Shown here piece by piece: positions 50,071 through 63,087 of a DNA stretch of 64,000 nt (positions are counted from its first letter, which is position 1; each line of letters opens with the position of its first letter). The notes beneath the pieces were generated by a model that searched no databases, had not been told where the DNA came from, and was given only the letters and a program-made list of their open reading frames with translations. Both the position numbers and the translations under genes were made by a program. This DNA is from Bryum argenteum (lineage: Eukaryota > Streptophyta > Bryopsida > Bryales > Bryaceae), in assembly GCA_037043015.1 (NCBI GenBank), contig CM073326.1:2480001-2544000 (forward strand), read 5' to 3'.

Positions 50071-50811
50071 GAATTGCTCATTCTTGTCTCTTGACTGATC
50101 ACTTTGATCTGCAGAAGTCCACAATGAATTCCGACACGCTCCAAATTCCATGAAAACATCAACGGGAATCAGCTCGTGAGCTCAAAAGCAATAATTCGTT
50201 GTCAATGTTTGCGATGGTCATGAACTCATGAGGTGCATTTGTCAAAGCATCGCGAAATCCTGTAGCCGTCTACTAATCTTAGACGAGGTAATAATTTCCG
50301 ACAGCTGCTAGAGCGACACACGTTTAATACGACAGGCCGCACAAGTCCACACGCGTTTTTCCACGTACAACGTAACGAGGATCTTCTAAATTATATTATT
50401 CTAAACTGTATTATACAGATTTCAATAGTGACCAGAGTTGCCTTCTTCGACAACTCGACAAAGCTCGACCGGCAGTTCACCGATCCGGTCGGCAAAGTAC
50501 GACCAGGTAGGCAAACTCCACTGGTCGAGTTGTTGGAGAATACAACTGTGGTGACAAGTGTGTTCACAAGAGATGCTTTTTTAGTCAAATTCACAATCTC
50601 GAAATTCATCGAAACATGACAACTGCCGCTGTCCATGTGGAGCTCCCGCATTCTCTGTGTGGCCTGTACGCTACGCAGAATCATTTCTACGTCGAAATTG
50701 TTCCTCGAACGGCTTCCGTGATGGTACGCTATCCCTAGGGTTAACAATCGGTCATACGGTATATCAACGTATATCACATGAAATTGAAGTACTCCTCACC
50801 TTTTGCGGAAA

Positions 50812-51190
50812 CTAACTACTCGGCAAACGATTTCCAGAGATCAAAATGCAGACTACGGAAAATCAGAGCATATCTTGATCAATTAACATGCAATAACGAA
50901 GCAGCTTCAGTGTTCAAATCTGATGCCGAGTCCGATTCCATTCAATTTCAAATGTTATTACCAGATGCAGATGCGCCGAATAGGAGACACAAATTTGCAA
51001 TATCAACTAATCGGCGAACGATGTCCAGAGCTTAAATTGCCTGAGGACTGAAAATCTGAAGCATATCTTGATCAATGAACATGCAACCACGAAGGAGCTC
51101 CACTCTTCAAATTTGCCACCGAATTTGAATCTTTTCAATCTGAAAGATATATAATCACCAGACGCAGATGCGTTCGAACAGTACTTACTA
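50812..51190. repeat. Tandem duplication, period about 191 bp
   Basis: ACTACTCGGCAAACGATTTC near 50815 and ACTAATCGGCGAACGATGTC near 51006 start two diverged copies. Both contain GCATATCTTGATCAAT, ACATGCAA and CCAGA(T/C)GCAGATGCG in the same order. Confidence 0.75.
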
Positions 51191-51971
51191 AAGATTGTGT
51201 TCGGCAGATCCGCGGGCTGAAAATGTACTGTAAATTTTGCAAGATTGAGCATGCATTCACTAGAAAGACATTGACGTGTTTGTTCCGAAGAAAATTTCAA
51301 AACATGGAGAATCAAACGCAACTGTTGAATGGTAATTAAACATCGACAGTGGAGACTCGCACTTTCTTCCGAGGTTGTTGATCATCTTCTTTGGCGATGG
51401 CAAGTATGTATTGTGGCTCGTACTTTGGGTACTTATACATGTTCCTGTTATTGTGATAGTATTGTAAGTGTATTCAAATTTGGTGTTAGTATTCTTGTTT
51501 GAAAATAGTTTAAATAGTAATATATTGAGTATAAATGATTGTGTTTATGTATGTGAGAATAATTAGAGTGATAAGTGGTAGAGGAGAGTGTTTGTTAAAG
51601 TACACAAAGAAAAACATTATGAAGTTGGAATATATAGGAGGAGCAAGTACCACGTTAATACATGTGATTTGAATAAACAAACTCAAATTTTGATGAACTT
51701 TGAAAGGAGAGTATTGTATGCAATATTATAATTAACTTCCCGTGTTATGATTTTTATGTATAAATATGACACCCTACACACGAGATTGATAAGTTGACAA
51801 CAAATGATTTCCGCATTCATATACATGAACAAGACATGGCCATGTGGTAACCTCTCATGAATCCATAGGTGATTAATTTGAATTTGGCTCAACCCCTAAA
51901 TTGTTATTGTTGTTTGCTTTACTTAAATGCCCGTTTGACTTACAACAACAAAAAAAACTATCCATATTGTC

Positions 51972-52076
51972 CCAACAACAACAACAAACAAACAAACAAA
52001 CAAACAAACAAACAAACAAACAAACAAACAAACAAACAAACAAACAAACAAACAAACAAACAAACAAACAAACAAA

Positions 52077-52109
<33 letters not shown>
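51972..52109 (+). repeat. (CAA)n-(CAAA)n microsatellite ending in about 30 A
   Basis: CAA units pass into more than 20 CAAA units and then a run of A. The structure resembles the tail of an inserted retroposon that has expanded, but no element body was recognised upstream. Confidence 0.95.
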
Positions 52110-52112
<3 letters not shown>

Positions 52113-55100
52113 GAACAATATTTGTCTCTAACAATTTACAAAATCCTCAAAATTCAAATTCGTCCGGCAGCTTCATGACATGTGTAGCCCTTGCATGAAG
52201 TCGTCAAGAATCATTAATCTAACGGACCTCCACATCATTTAGAAATGTCTGCGGATCATGATGAAACAACTTTACTCATCAGAAGCGATTGTTAAGGCGC
52301 GGTATCAAACCGCAGCAAGTAACTGAAGGGGGCACGACCACAAGTTTTGATAAGTGACCACCAACTTCTTTTAATGGGTTATTTCTACTGTCCGATTTTT
52401 GATGGGTACATGGAACCACTTTGTCTGCGACATTATGTGATGGGTACATGGAACTATAATATTGCGCTTGTCAATGAGTTAAGTGTCCATGTAACAAAGA
52501 TGTATCATTGTATGAATTGTAGCATTGAAGGACAATCACTCGTTAAAATTGTAGCAGTTTTGTCAATTCCATGTTGCACATTATTTTTTTCTTTGGCTAT
52601 AGACCACAATTTTGTCCAATATTTTCAGTTTCAAAATTGAATGCAATACAGGAAAACATGTGGAAATTGAGCACTTAGTACGGTATACACATGTCCAAAC
52701 GAGAACCTCGTCTACACAATTGACTTAAAGTGAAGTCCAAGCTTGGAATCAAATGTGTTTGGTCAAACATTCTTTGAATAAGCTAAGAAAGAAATACCAT
52801 TGGAAGAAAATGGTGTCCTTCACGACTTGTCCACAATGTACTCATTAGAGTCGTAGTGGACAAGTTTGGTTGCGGTGAACAAGTTGGAAAGAGCACCCAT
52901 TTTCTTCTAGTGTACACCATGAGAATGTTCAAAAGTCCACCTATGCAAGAGTCTACAAATGATGCAAAAACATCATAAAAACAAACTTACTCAAGTATGG
53001 ACGTGATTCATCTCCCTTTCGTTCATTGTAAAAGTACCACCCAAAGTTATTAAAAAGCCTCCTTCACCCTAGTCCACACCCTCCAAAAAACTCAAAACCA
53101 ACTTGAAACCTTATAAGTAGCTCTAGCAAATGCCAAAACCTGCAAAAATAGTGGTTGATCACTTCATTGCAATGTTATCCCCTAAAGATCCAAGAAAGCC
53201 CGACTGACTTTTTGAGCAAATTTCACCGAACTTTGACCATTATAATTTCAGAAACAAAGAAGAATCAATGGTTCAAATTTATCATGTGAGTAAAAAGTTA
53301 GATTGACTATAAGATTCTACAGTTGGATCGTGTTAATAATTCTTAGATTAGGATCTTTGTGGCTTCAAGTAAACGAAGGTAATTTTGATGATTTAGGGAC
53401 TTTTGCATCAAATGGGTGCCACACCATTATTTTCATAGGTAGCACATCCCGCGTTCACCCCAAACACCTAAACCGTTTCCGAAACAACCGTAAACAAACC
53501 GATTCCGGACGAATTTGGACACATTTCGGGAATTACTAAATTGAAGGTGGGGCCGTTATTTCTTCGGGCGGGACGTGGCAGCTAAGATCCGGCATGTACA
53601 GCCATTGACTAGCAAGGGCCATTTTATCGGGGTCCCATTCATGCGCGTCCTAGTCATACACCCCCTGCCATGTTAGTATTAATAGTTGGTGTTGTCTTTG
53701 GTCGTAGTGCGCGAAGGTAAAGTCACACAAAGAGAAGAGTACCAATTGATGGTTCACCTTTTATACTTGAATTGGATTGATTGATGCCATGGAGCTACTT
53801 TCTTACAATGGTGCTTTGGTTCCCCATTTGCGTGTGTGACAGCTTTCCCCGTATCGTATCACGGATACTTGATGGATATCGTGATGTATTGCGTACATTG
53901 AATCCCAAATACTTTTAGTATGTACAATTATTGGCTCCTTGTAACTTAATATTGCGAACTTGTAAGCTAAAATTATGCATACTTTATCATCGCACTTGCG
54001 AACATTGTTTATTCTTTCAATGGAAGGGAACCACAATGTTGTGCACTATATGATCTAAGGGCTAACCAACGTTCGGCTTTGTTCATGCGACAAGTGGAAT
54101 ATGTTGTTAATCCATGTGGTCGTAGTGGCACATGAGGTTTTTTTGAGGGCGAATGAAATGAGGCCTCTAGGTGGATATCTCATCTAAGAAGTGGTTAACA
54201 TCATGGTCCAAGAGGGTTGATCATGGCGCTCTAATTAGCTCCTACGACATTCGGGCACCACAAATCTTAGCTTGGTTGTTAAAGCTCATGGCCCCCAATG
54301 AGGAGGTCGTTGGTTTTATTCCCCATGTTAGCGTGGTGCTCACCACCATAGTCCACCCAATTGTGGTAGAAGGTTCGTAGACCTCGTTCTATGGGTACCT
54401 CAAAGCCCTTTGGGAGTATACCATGTCGGGTATCTCTAAGGCACTAGTGGCTAGGTAGGAACTAGCATAGTGTTCACCCCGAGAGGGGTTAGTAGTCTTG
54501 CCATTGGTGTGATGACATCCAGGCATACATCCAAGGATTGGTCGAACGAACACTCTATTCACGTCGGCGCATAAATAGTTTGGAGTTTCACTTCTTCTTC
54601 TCCCATGACTTCCTCCACTAATCGCATATTTTAGAGGGTTGTGATCACTTTTCATGATCCATAGTGTAAAACAACCCTAATTGAATTTACCCAAACACTA
54701 GCAAAGTTTGTGATCGAGAATTATGTATTCCTTCATGATTGAAATTTTCAAGTACATAATCTCGTTGAATATTATGCGTGTTCTTGTATACATACATTCT
54801 TCTTTTTGTCTATATGGATTCAATGCACAAACAATAATGCTCCAACAATACACATGGTTTCGTTTCCTTTCCCAATTCATTAAAGAGCAAGATCCAATCC
54901 CGGCGTTTCCACATTGTTTTGAATCAATAAATGCCCAAAACGTGTTTCATTGGACCCATGGAGCAACAACTAGGATATACATTCTTTCCGCTATGCTTGC
55001 TAGCTCGCTCTTCCTTTACGCATAAATTGACATAATTGTGCGAGCATCATAAGTTAGCTGATCATCTGGGTATTGATGGCACCCAATCATCAAAGGAGAG

Positions 55101-56432
55101 AATGTGAGTGCCTGCTTCCTGGGAATAATGTATGATACTCATTTGTAGGTCTACTTTTAAACATTCCTTAAACTCAATTCCAAGGAAATTGCTATGGCTT
55201 CACCCAATCGACCAATGATCGGGAAGAACCAACTGTTCGTTCATTATCAGTCGATGGAAATAACCCATTTGCCGGTTGATTCTTTGAAAACACTAGCTAA
55301 AACAGATGAAATTTACAAGAAATTTTATATCCTTAGTGTAAAATGAGACAATTGCTTGGATAGTTTCACCTAAGAACCGATTGAACAAGGAAACTATTAG
55401 CTAGTAAGGATGAAATTATTTCCGGAACCTTGCACAATGTTCATGCTTTGTGCAATTTGAAGAATTCCTATGGAAACATATCAAGACCAAAGGTTTTGAG
55501 GCGTTAAATCATGCGGTGTTGAACTTATTACTAAATTAACATACATGTACAGCGTAACTCTAAGTGAATGGTTTCCACTAGTATGAAAGTTGTTGTTGTT
55601 CTCATCATTTGTCACCGTCAACAACGATGTTGAGTTGGTGTACCGAACACCATGATTTGAACTCAAATTTGTTGTCAAGAAAATCATTAATTGTGAGCCT
55701 TACGAGAAAAATTGAAAGAATAATAACTCTCAACCTATTTTGAAGTCAATATTCAGTTTGTTTGACCTAACCTTGGATGTAACCTTATGCCCAAAGATCA
55801 AAATAGCAATGGTCCATGTATACTTTTATTTCATTGTAGTGGCTTGAGAATGGCGACAACTCAAAAATCTATTGTTTTTCTTACTTTATTTCAACCAAAT
55901 AACGAAGGAAAACTACTGCATAAAAACAAGCAAGATAGTAGGAGAAGAAATGAAATGTATTATGCCATCCACTTGCTACGAAAGCTTCATGTGCATTTAC
56001 CTCTTAAGTACCAACCCTTAAAATAACTCAACTCTCAAAGCTTGAATTGCATAAACAACATCCTTGAGGAGATTTTCATTTTTGATACCAAATTTTGGGT
56101 TCAAGGTACAAGGAATATACAATGAAATTGCTTAGATGAAAGTCTCACATGTAGTATATGATATGAAATAAAAATGGGTTATTTCGATCTTATAGTTATC
56201 AAATTGTTGTCTAAATTTTTAATGCATTTCAAGTAGAATAAGACATTATTCATCCGACTTGTAAGATGGGGCTCTTTAAAGTATCGGTAGGATCAGACTA
56301 GTCAGTGATTGTTTGCCTTACAAGTGGGTGCATGTTAGTCAGAGGGGTCTGATTAAAGCCAAGATAAAGCACCACCTTTAGGAAGCAAGTCCAAGGACTT
56401 GTTGAAGGAAATCGAATCATTTACAAAGTACT
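52110..56432. other. Gene-poor, repeat-derived DNA
   Basis: No convincing coding region. An imperfect hairpin lies at 52803-52908 (GAAGAAAATGG on one side, CCATTTTCTTC on the other, with CTTGTCCAC / GTGGACAAG inside), and one TTAA-type element copy is listed next. Open frames up to 100 codons are scattered and featureless. Confidence 0.45.
53179..53425 (+). mobile_element. Degenerate copy of the 261-bp TTAA element (partner at 61873)
   Basis: It starts CCCCTAAAGATCC after TTAT. It shares CTTTGACCATTAT(A/G)AT, TTCAAATTT and TTAGATT(A/G)(G/C)GAT with the 61873-62133 element in the same orientation. The right end is worn. Confidence 0.6.
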
Positions 56433-56653
56433 ACACTAAATAGGTAGATTAGTGTTAGATACACTAATTTATATAAACATGTTATAAGTTTTTACTGTTG
56501 GTCAATATTTTTACCCTCTACATCCGTCAAGATGGGGATCGTTACAAAATATTGGAATCAATACTCTTAGTAATTTTTCTTTATCAAAAGTAAAAACTTA
56601 CAGCATTTTCAAATCTTATAAAAATCTAACACTAATCTACCTATTCAGTGTAG
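56433..56653. mobile_element. MITE with CTACACTA termini, 221 bp
   Basis: The terminal inverted repeats are about 28 bp: CTACACTAAATAGGTAGATT on the left, and CTACACTGAATAGGTAGATT reading in from the right. A second, interrupted copy is at 61673-62161. The CACTA wording is close to CACTA-type ends, but no clear 3 bp target duplication is seen. Confidence 0.75.
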
Positions 56654-57343
56654 CTTGGTATGGAAATCAATTGACTTTGCACTTGAAGTGTAATATGTTG
56701 CCATTTTTCAAATTAACCTTGCAAGACATAATTTCTTATTTTATTTTATTTAAACTTAAAAAAAGGAAAAGAAAAGAGAAGAAGGAAGGAGAGAGAGAAT
56801 AGTAAACCCTATAATTTTTTTGTAATATGAATGAACTTGAATTAGGATGGTCGGTAGCAAGAAAAATACAAGTGCATGAAGAAGAATAGAAGAAGAAATG
56901 CAAACCTATATTGAGACAAACTGTTCGTTTGACCTACGCCTCGAGGTCGTGACATCAATGACATGACTACTAATCCCTCTTGGAATGAACCACGTACAAA
57001 TGAGCTATCACTCTAACTTACGATTCATTCTAAAGGCTCAGTTGCATGGAACTGGAAAACATCGTTCCTAGAGAAATTTACAGCCAAAGAAGTTGAATAT
57101 CCACATTCAAGTTTAGTAACAAAGTGTGGCATTTCGACGAAGCAAAAATGGCACATTCCACCACAATGCTTGGTGCAACAATAAAAAGCTTGGTAGAAAT
57201 ACCACACCTTTTCAATAGTGCAAAATAAATCTAATACTTGACCAACACTCTCGTTTTCTTCTTTGACCTTAGTATAACAACTTATCTAGCCTAGGTTGGT
57301 TTCTCGAGCTGAAACTTGCATGCATCATGATCTTAACCCTTAA
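56654..57343. other. Spacer between MITE and foldback
   Basis: AT-rich with a purine-rich stretch near 56757-56800. No gene. Confidence 0.4.
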
Positions 57344-58195
57344 CCCCTAAACGCCCAAGGGGGGGTAAAGCTCCTAACAATTGGTAATAATGCTGATTTT
57401 TTCAAAACTACGTAAAAACAAATAAAAGATGAAAATGGAAAATCCAACCGTAGGATCTTCTTTGGAGCATGGCAATTAGTATGACTACCAAGTTGCATGC
57501 CATTTGGAGGTATGGATTTCAAGATCCATGCAAAAAAGGGGTGAAGATCACACCACCAAAACTTTCATGAAAAATCTCTTTCGCCCACTCTCACAAATTG
57601 AGGATCAAGGTTTTTACTATTTATCCAAGGAGGGAGTAGAGTAAACCCACCGAGGAGTTGAGCAAAAAAAACGGCGGATGAAAAATCGATGGGATGAAAG
57701 CGGGGTTGTGCACCAAAGACGGAGCCTCACATCCAAAATGTCGAAAAACGACACCGTGGGCGCTTAAGGGTTAAGTGCCCAGAGTGTCGTTTTTCGACAT
57801 TCTGGATGTGAGGCTCCGTCTTTGGTGCATAGCCCCGCTTTCATCCCATCGATTTTTCATCCGCCGTTTTTTTTGCTCAACTCCTCGGTGGGTTTACTCT
57901 ACTCCCTCCTTGGATAAATAGTAAAAACCTTGATCCTCAATTTGTGAGAGGGGGCAAAAGAGATTTTTCATGAAAGTTTTGGTGGTGTGATCTTCACCCC
58001 TTTTTTGCATGGATCTTGAAATCCATACCTCCAAATGGCATGCAACTTGGTAGTCATACTAATTGCCATGCTCCAAAGAAGATCCTACGGTTGGATTTTC
58101 CATTTTCATCTTTTATTTGTTTTTACGCACTTTTGAAAAAATCAGCATTATTACCAATTGTTAGGAGCTTTACCCCCCCCTTGAGCGTTTAGGGG
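57344..58195. mobile_element. Large foldback of a TTAA-type MITE, arms about 420 bp
   Basis: The left arm (57344-57762) and right arm (about 57779-58195) are reverse complements with only a few mismatches, separated by a loop of about 15 bp. TTAA flanks both outer ends (57340-57343, 58196-58199), and the termini read CCCCTAAACGC inward from each side. The loop contains GCGCTTAAGGG-TTAA, itself like an element end. The structure is therefore best read as one 427 bp MITE with an inverted second copy beside it that lost its first few bases. A transcript would form a long hairpin RNA. Confidence 0.88.
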
Positions 58196-58199
58196 TTAA

Positions 58200-60097
58200 G
58201 AAATCTATGTGACTTTGGAGTTGCGTACTACCTTGAAAGTTGAAAAAAACTCACATAATACACAAACTTCATGATACCTAAATAAAAAAATTTAAAAATA
58301 AAAACTAGACCCATCTGGGTTGGCGTAAATATAGTGTCCGTTCGACCTACCCTTGATGATATGCCCACAGGGATACATAAAAAAGACAAGCGACAACTCT
58401 ACAAAGAGTACTCGTGAGTACTCGACACCACCTGGTCCTTAGCGGGTAGCACAACATAACAACCTGAAATAATTCTCCAAAGAAAAAAACAAAAGTTCTC
58501 AAACATTTGTGCTTGGAATGTTGCTCCTTTATGAATAGGAGATAATAATCATAAACAAATGATGCAGGAGGTCAAAACTTCTACCAGGAAAAAGTAGGCC
58601 ACTGTAAGTTCAACAAACTCCGAATAACTTTGACCCCCCAATTGCATGCGCTTTTGTTCAACAAACTTCCGGCCTGATTGATCTGAAAAAGTCCAAGCCC
58701 CCATTCCGCTAAACCAAAATCTTGACCCAATGTTGACCGAACAAGCTCCCGAATAGTACAACTTAGTAAGTAAGTACGTTGGACCATGTATGTATGTATG
58801 ATGGATTTAGTCTTTACTCTTAAGTATCATCGCGCAGATTTGCCATTACGTACATTCAATGATTTTGATTGGGAGTTACACAACTTAGTCATGATCGTCT
58901 TGACATATGTATGATATGGTGTTGTCGCGTTGTTATTGCTATACTTAGTGTACCTCTCCACGAGCACCATTCAATGTCGTTCATAAGTAGAAATCCATTG
59001 TAATAATCGTGAGGTCGTTCGAGGTATTTATGAGATGTTGTGCAACATTTCACATTGATCAACTAAAGTTGGTGCGAATGAGGCCAATGTGCCCTTCATA
59101 ATATTGGTCTCTTTCTTACTTTGCTTGATTAGAGAGTGGCTCTCAACAAAGTTTTTGCTTGAAGCGTGAGCTCTTTTTCTCACCCAATAGCTTGTTTAAT
59201 TCAAATAGGTGAGTTCAAATAGTTTAGAAGAGCATGATGCAAACGCGTGTGGAGGGTCATCCTCGTGACACCCATGGCTCCGCGAGAATTGGATGAGATA
59301 GAGTTCTTGCGTACGATATCTTAAACAAAATAGCAACCATACCAGAGAATAGAGACCCCGACGTTTGCGAGAACCTCTAGGCCGCAGCAGATGTGAGTGC
59401 GCAAGCAACTTTCTAGGCATATACCACAAAGAAAGTCCCCTCTCTCTTTCCATGTAATGTTTCATTATGTAATTTTCCCCAAAAAGGGCTTTCTATACAA
59501 GCGCACGTGGATGCACAAAGGTGGAGTGTGTTGATTGTTGTTGATGTTGAGGCACAACGCGCTGGAATGGATTTTCAAGACTTAAGTACAAGGACACGCT
59601 GGAGTGGGAGTCTTGCTTTGTTAACATAGGCTTGGCGTTAAGTGCCCAACCTAAGAATATCCTCAGAGCACCACCACTTCACACAATCGCTCCCACAATG
59701 CGACATTTGTGCACAGGTGCACTCCAAGCAAAGGCCACACTTTGTCCTTACAACCTGACTCTACCTCCACGCTCCTTCAAAACCATCTCTCACAATCTCT
59801 TTTGCCAATAATCATGCTTCCTCCATAGCACTTGCTCAACTTCTCTCTTGTTAATTCTATACTTTTTACATATTTGTGCATATAACAAACATAATTGACC
59901 CTAAAAGAAAATTCCCAATAGACATGGAACTCCAATCTTAATATCAACACTCCCTAAATGAGTGGTGAAGCTCCAAGACACTAAGGTAAATACCGTTCAT
60001 TCACTAATATATATATGCAGGCTCACTTGACCAAGTGGCACAAAAAGTCCAGTCTTCGGCGTATACTCCCTCACTCTCCTCAGACCACATATACATC
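58200..60097. other. Gene-poor spacer
   Basis: Only short open frames. No repeats or RNA genes were recognised. Confidence 0.4.
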
Positions 60098-60288
60098 ACA
60101 CAAGAGTTGTTGATTAGTGTTAACTTTTTTTCTAGATCCCAAATTACTAAAATTTTCTACTCTTAACATAAATTTTCTTTACATCATCTGAAAATTCCCA
60201 ATATTGAAGATAAATATATCGATCAATAGCAAAAATTTACAATATGTTTATATAAATTAGTGCATGTAACACTACTCAAAAACTCTTG
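60098..60288. mobile_element. MITE with CACAAGAGTTGTT termini, copy A (about 190 bp)
   Basis: Left end ACACAAGAGTTGTTGATTAG. The right end, read inward, is CAAGAGTTTTTGAGTAGTG. Its inner part (TTTACAATATGTTTATATAA) resembles the CTACACTA-type MITE, so the two families share subterminal sequence. Confidence 0.6.
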
Positions 60289-60586
60289 AAAAAGGAGAGG
60301 AGGTATTTGCAAAGATACCACAATGATTGCTATGGATTGAAAATGCTTGTGAATACATATATGCCGATTTTACATGTGGTGATTTTCACTCATAATGGTA
60401 AGTTGTCGGGATGTGGTGATGGGGTTCTCATAAGTCAGCTGTGGCTTCTTGTCTGGAGTTTGTGGAGGGGAGCCTGCCCTTGGCTTTACGCTTCCGGCAA
60501 GTGTAGCACAATCATCAACCACAAAGCCTGCCTGCTCCTAGCTAGCTACCGGATATATATATATATATATACACTCCATCGTCAGT

Positions 60587-60870
60587 ACACAAGAGTTGTT
60601 ACAAACGTTAATTGCAAACTGTAACACTAAATGTCAGCATAGTGTTACAGCACTAATCGGCCAAACTGTAACACTGAAGGTGAGAGCATGCAAACTTTCT
60701 TGCAAGCGGAAGAATCTATTGGGAGTAGTGGAAGAAAAGACGAGGAACATTGATTGTTGTGGCGCTTGAAAGTAAACACTAATCCCAAGAGTGTTGGGAG
60801 ATAGTGCTATTTACCAAACACTCACATGTTACACTAATTTTCATGTAACACCGATTAACAACTCTTGTGT
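60587..60870. mobile_element. MITE with CACAAGAGTTGTT termini, copy B (about 285 bp)
   Basis: Left end ACACAAGAGTTGTTACAAAC. The right end, read inward, is ACACAAGAGTTGTTAATCGG. It contains an internal hairpin TGTAACACTA / TAGTGTTACA near 60620-60650. It is longer than copy A and differs inside. Confidence 0.68.
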
Positions 60871-61672
60871 AGTAATTGACTATAATAAATGTTTTTGTGC
60901 TACTTTACCATGGAGGTTTGGAACACAATGCCAAATTATGTGCGTAGGGTAATCCCCTATGACGAGGGTGATACGAAAAGAAATTCTGTGACGAGAAGAG
61001 GGGAGCTTGATCGGGAGGACAAAGCTCGACGAGGAGGGAGATTTATTTTTGTATCATCCGGCGCGGCGTACATGTTTGCAATAATGAGTGATAAACATAA
61101 ATGAATCATTGAAGAAATGGATGATAAGTGGTTAGATGGATGGAATCCGTGTAATCCATGGCTACGAGGAATTACAAGTTCTGATTGGTCCAAAGAATGA
61201 ACGGAAAATTTTCTTGTGGGTGTGTACGAAATGGTAATTCACTTTATGATAATAATGTCAAAGTATGGGAGGAGGCTCAAAAACCAAACAAGATCAAAAA
61301 TTGTTGACTATGGGCATCCAAAGACGAGGTTCATTGTAGCTTTTAACTTCAAATTTGGATGAATCCATATTGTACATCTAGAGTGAGTAATTTTTGTTTG
61401 CATTTGTTGCTCCCACTCCATACTTTCTTGAATCAATCAATATGAATGCAAAATTAATGATTTCAATTGGTCAATCTACATACTTTGCAAACTTCCAAGT
61501 TTGATTTTCTTGACCACTTTCCACATATCTATTCAGGTTTACTCATTTCCAAAAAATTGCCGAAATTTCGTCCACCTTTGTAATTTAAAAACTCTTGCTA
61601 AAAAAGGGGGTAGAAATTCTATTGCAAAGTTGGAGGTTCATGAAGGCTACTTGAATGAGGGTTGAACACGCA
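60871..61672. other. Spacer
   Basis: No gene recognised. A 71-codon plus-strand frame at 60889-61104 is unremarkable. Confidence 0.4.
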
Positions 61673-62161
61673 CTACACTAAATAGGTAGATTAGTGTTAA
61701 AGTTTTAAAAGATCTGAAAATGCTATGAGTTTTTACTCCTCACGAAATCATTTACTGAGAGCGTTGATTCCAAAACTACTAAAGCTTCCCCATCTTGAAC
61801 AAAGTAAAGGGTAAAAACAATGGCCAATAGTAAAAACTTACAACATGTTTATATAAAATTAGTGTATCTCAACCCCTAACTTTCCTTAAAACCAGAAACA
61901 GGTTTTGAAGGTTCTCGCATGAGAAAAAGTCAGTCAACTTTGACCATTATGATCTCACAAATGAAGAGGAATGAACGATTCAAATTTGGTATGTGAGAAG
62001 AATGTCAAGTGAACTTTGAGATCTTACGGGTTGAATGTTTTAAATAATGCTTAGATTGCGATTATTTGAACTTAATCTTAAGGAAGGTCAAATTTTGTGA
62101 CTTAGACCGTTTTGCAACAAGGAAATTTAGGGGTTAACCATAATCTACCTATTTAGTGTAG
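61673..62161. mobile_element. CTACACTA-type MITE interrupted by a TTAA element
   Basis: The outer ends CTACACTAAATAGGTAGATT (61673) and ATCTACCTATTTAGTGTAG (to 62161) match the intact copy at 56433. Without the insert (61873-62133) the length would be about 225 bp, the same as that copy, and the internal order agrees (AAAACTTACAACATGTTTAT next to the right end). Confidence 0.82.
61873..62133 (+). mobile_element. TTAA-type element, 261 bp, nested
   Basis: It begins CCCCTAACTTTCCTT after TCAA (61869-61872) and ends AAGGAAATTTAGGGG before TTAA (62134-62137). The ends are inverted repeats of about 15 bp. The left target copy differs by one base from TTAA. It is nested in the CTACACTA-type MITE, so it arrived later. 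Confidence 0.78.
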
Positions 62162-62421
62162 TAGAAAAGTGACTTCAGAACACCATGGCACTATCCAACA
62201 TGTGGCAATTTACATTCAAGGTGGGTGTAAAACACCTCATTTGCATTTAATTGGGGTCTATACTCAAGTCACTTTTCTTCAAGGGACAAAAAGTTGCAAA
62301 AAAGAACAACGGCATTGTTGTGACTTGTTTGGAACAACATTATTATTTATAGGTTGCAAAAATTAAGCCCTAATATGAGGTCCCATTGTGCCCCAATGCC
62401 CGAACTCCTCCAACTGTTGTT

Positions 62422-62453
<32 letters not shown>

Positions 62454-63087
62454 CACCCAAAAAATTAGGGTCCTAGTTCTTTATGGGGACACACCCCATT
62501 TAAGGCATTTGGTGAAAAGGCTAGAAAGTAAATCAACCCCATTTTAGGATCTTCAATCTTTTTGGCTCCTATAAATTTGGCAAGTGCCTTGGAACCAACC
62601 CTACCAATTCTGCTAGCTTCTGGGTAGCCTTATTGGTTCTTAGCCATTTTTATATATGTGTACCTAGAGATTTTCCACGTGGCATTTGTCATTATTTGTG
62701 CCATTTGGGGGGACGTTACTAAAAGTTAGCATGGTGATTGTAAATTCACATGTGGGAAGCATTAACTCCATAAAGTTTCTTCTAACAATATTGTCCAAAA
62801 AGGAGCCTTTATTTGGAAAAAAGTTGTTGTCTCAATTTTGAGGGCTGACTAGAGTTATATCTAAAGTAGATTGAATTTTACGTTCTTATTTAGGCCGATT
62901 TTTAACTTCAATGTTCTTCCTTCAATATTTTCAAGTATACAAGTGCCCACCTCGTGAAAGTGTTTGGCAACCAATTGTTGAGATGCTAGTTACTTTGTAT
63001 CCTTTTTCTTTTTTGTATCATAGGATATAACTTAGTCCATTTGCAAGACGTTTCGTGTTGAGAGCATTTGAAAGTTGAAGATTTTAA
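62162..63087. other. Spacer with a 31-base T tract
   Basis: A T run at 62423-62453 may mark the minus-strand tail of a retroposon. No body was identified. No gene. Confidence 0.45.

Larger units (their letters stand above)
49443..51971. other. Intergenic, hairpin and tandem repeat
   Basis: No gene recognised. A 128-codon minus-strand frame (50777-50391) has no recognisable features. CAACTCGAC (50450) and GTCGAGTTG (50523) bracket a GC-rich hairpin-prone segment. Confidence 0.4.

Noticed and set aside
51869-52198. Open frames through the CAAA repeat (poly NKQT on plus, poly CLFV on minus)
   Set aside because: They are produced by a four-base microsatellite, which keeps all frames open. Not coding.
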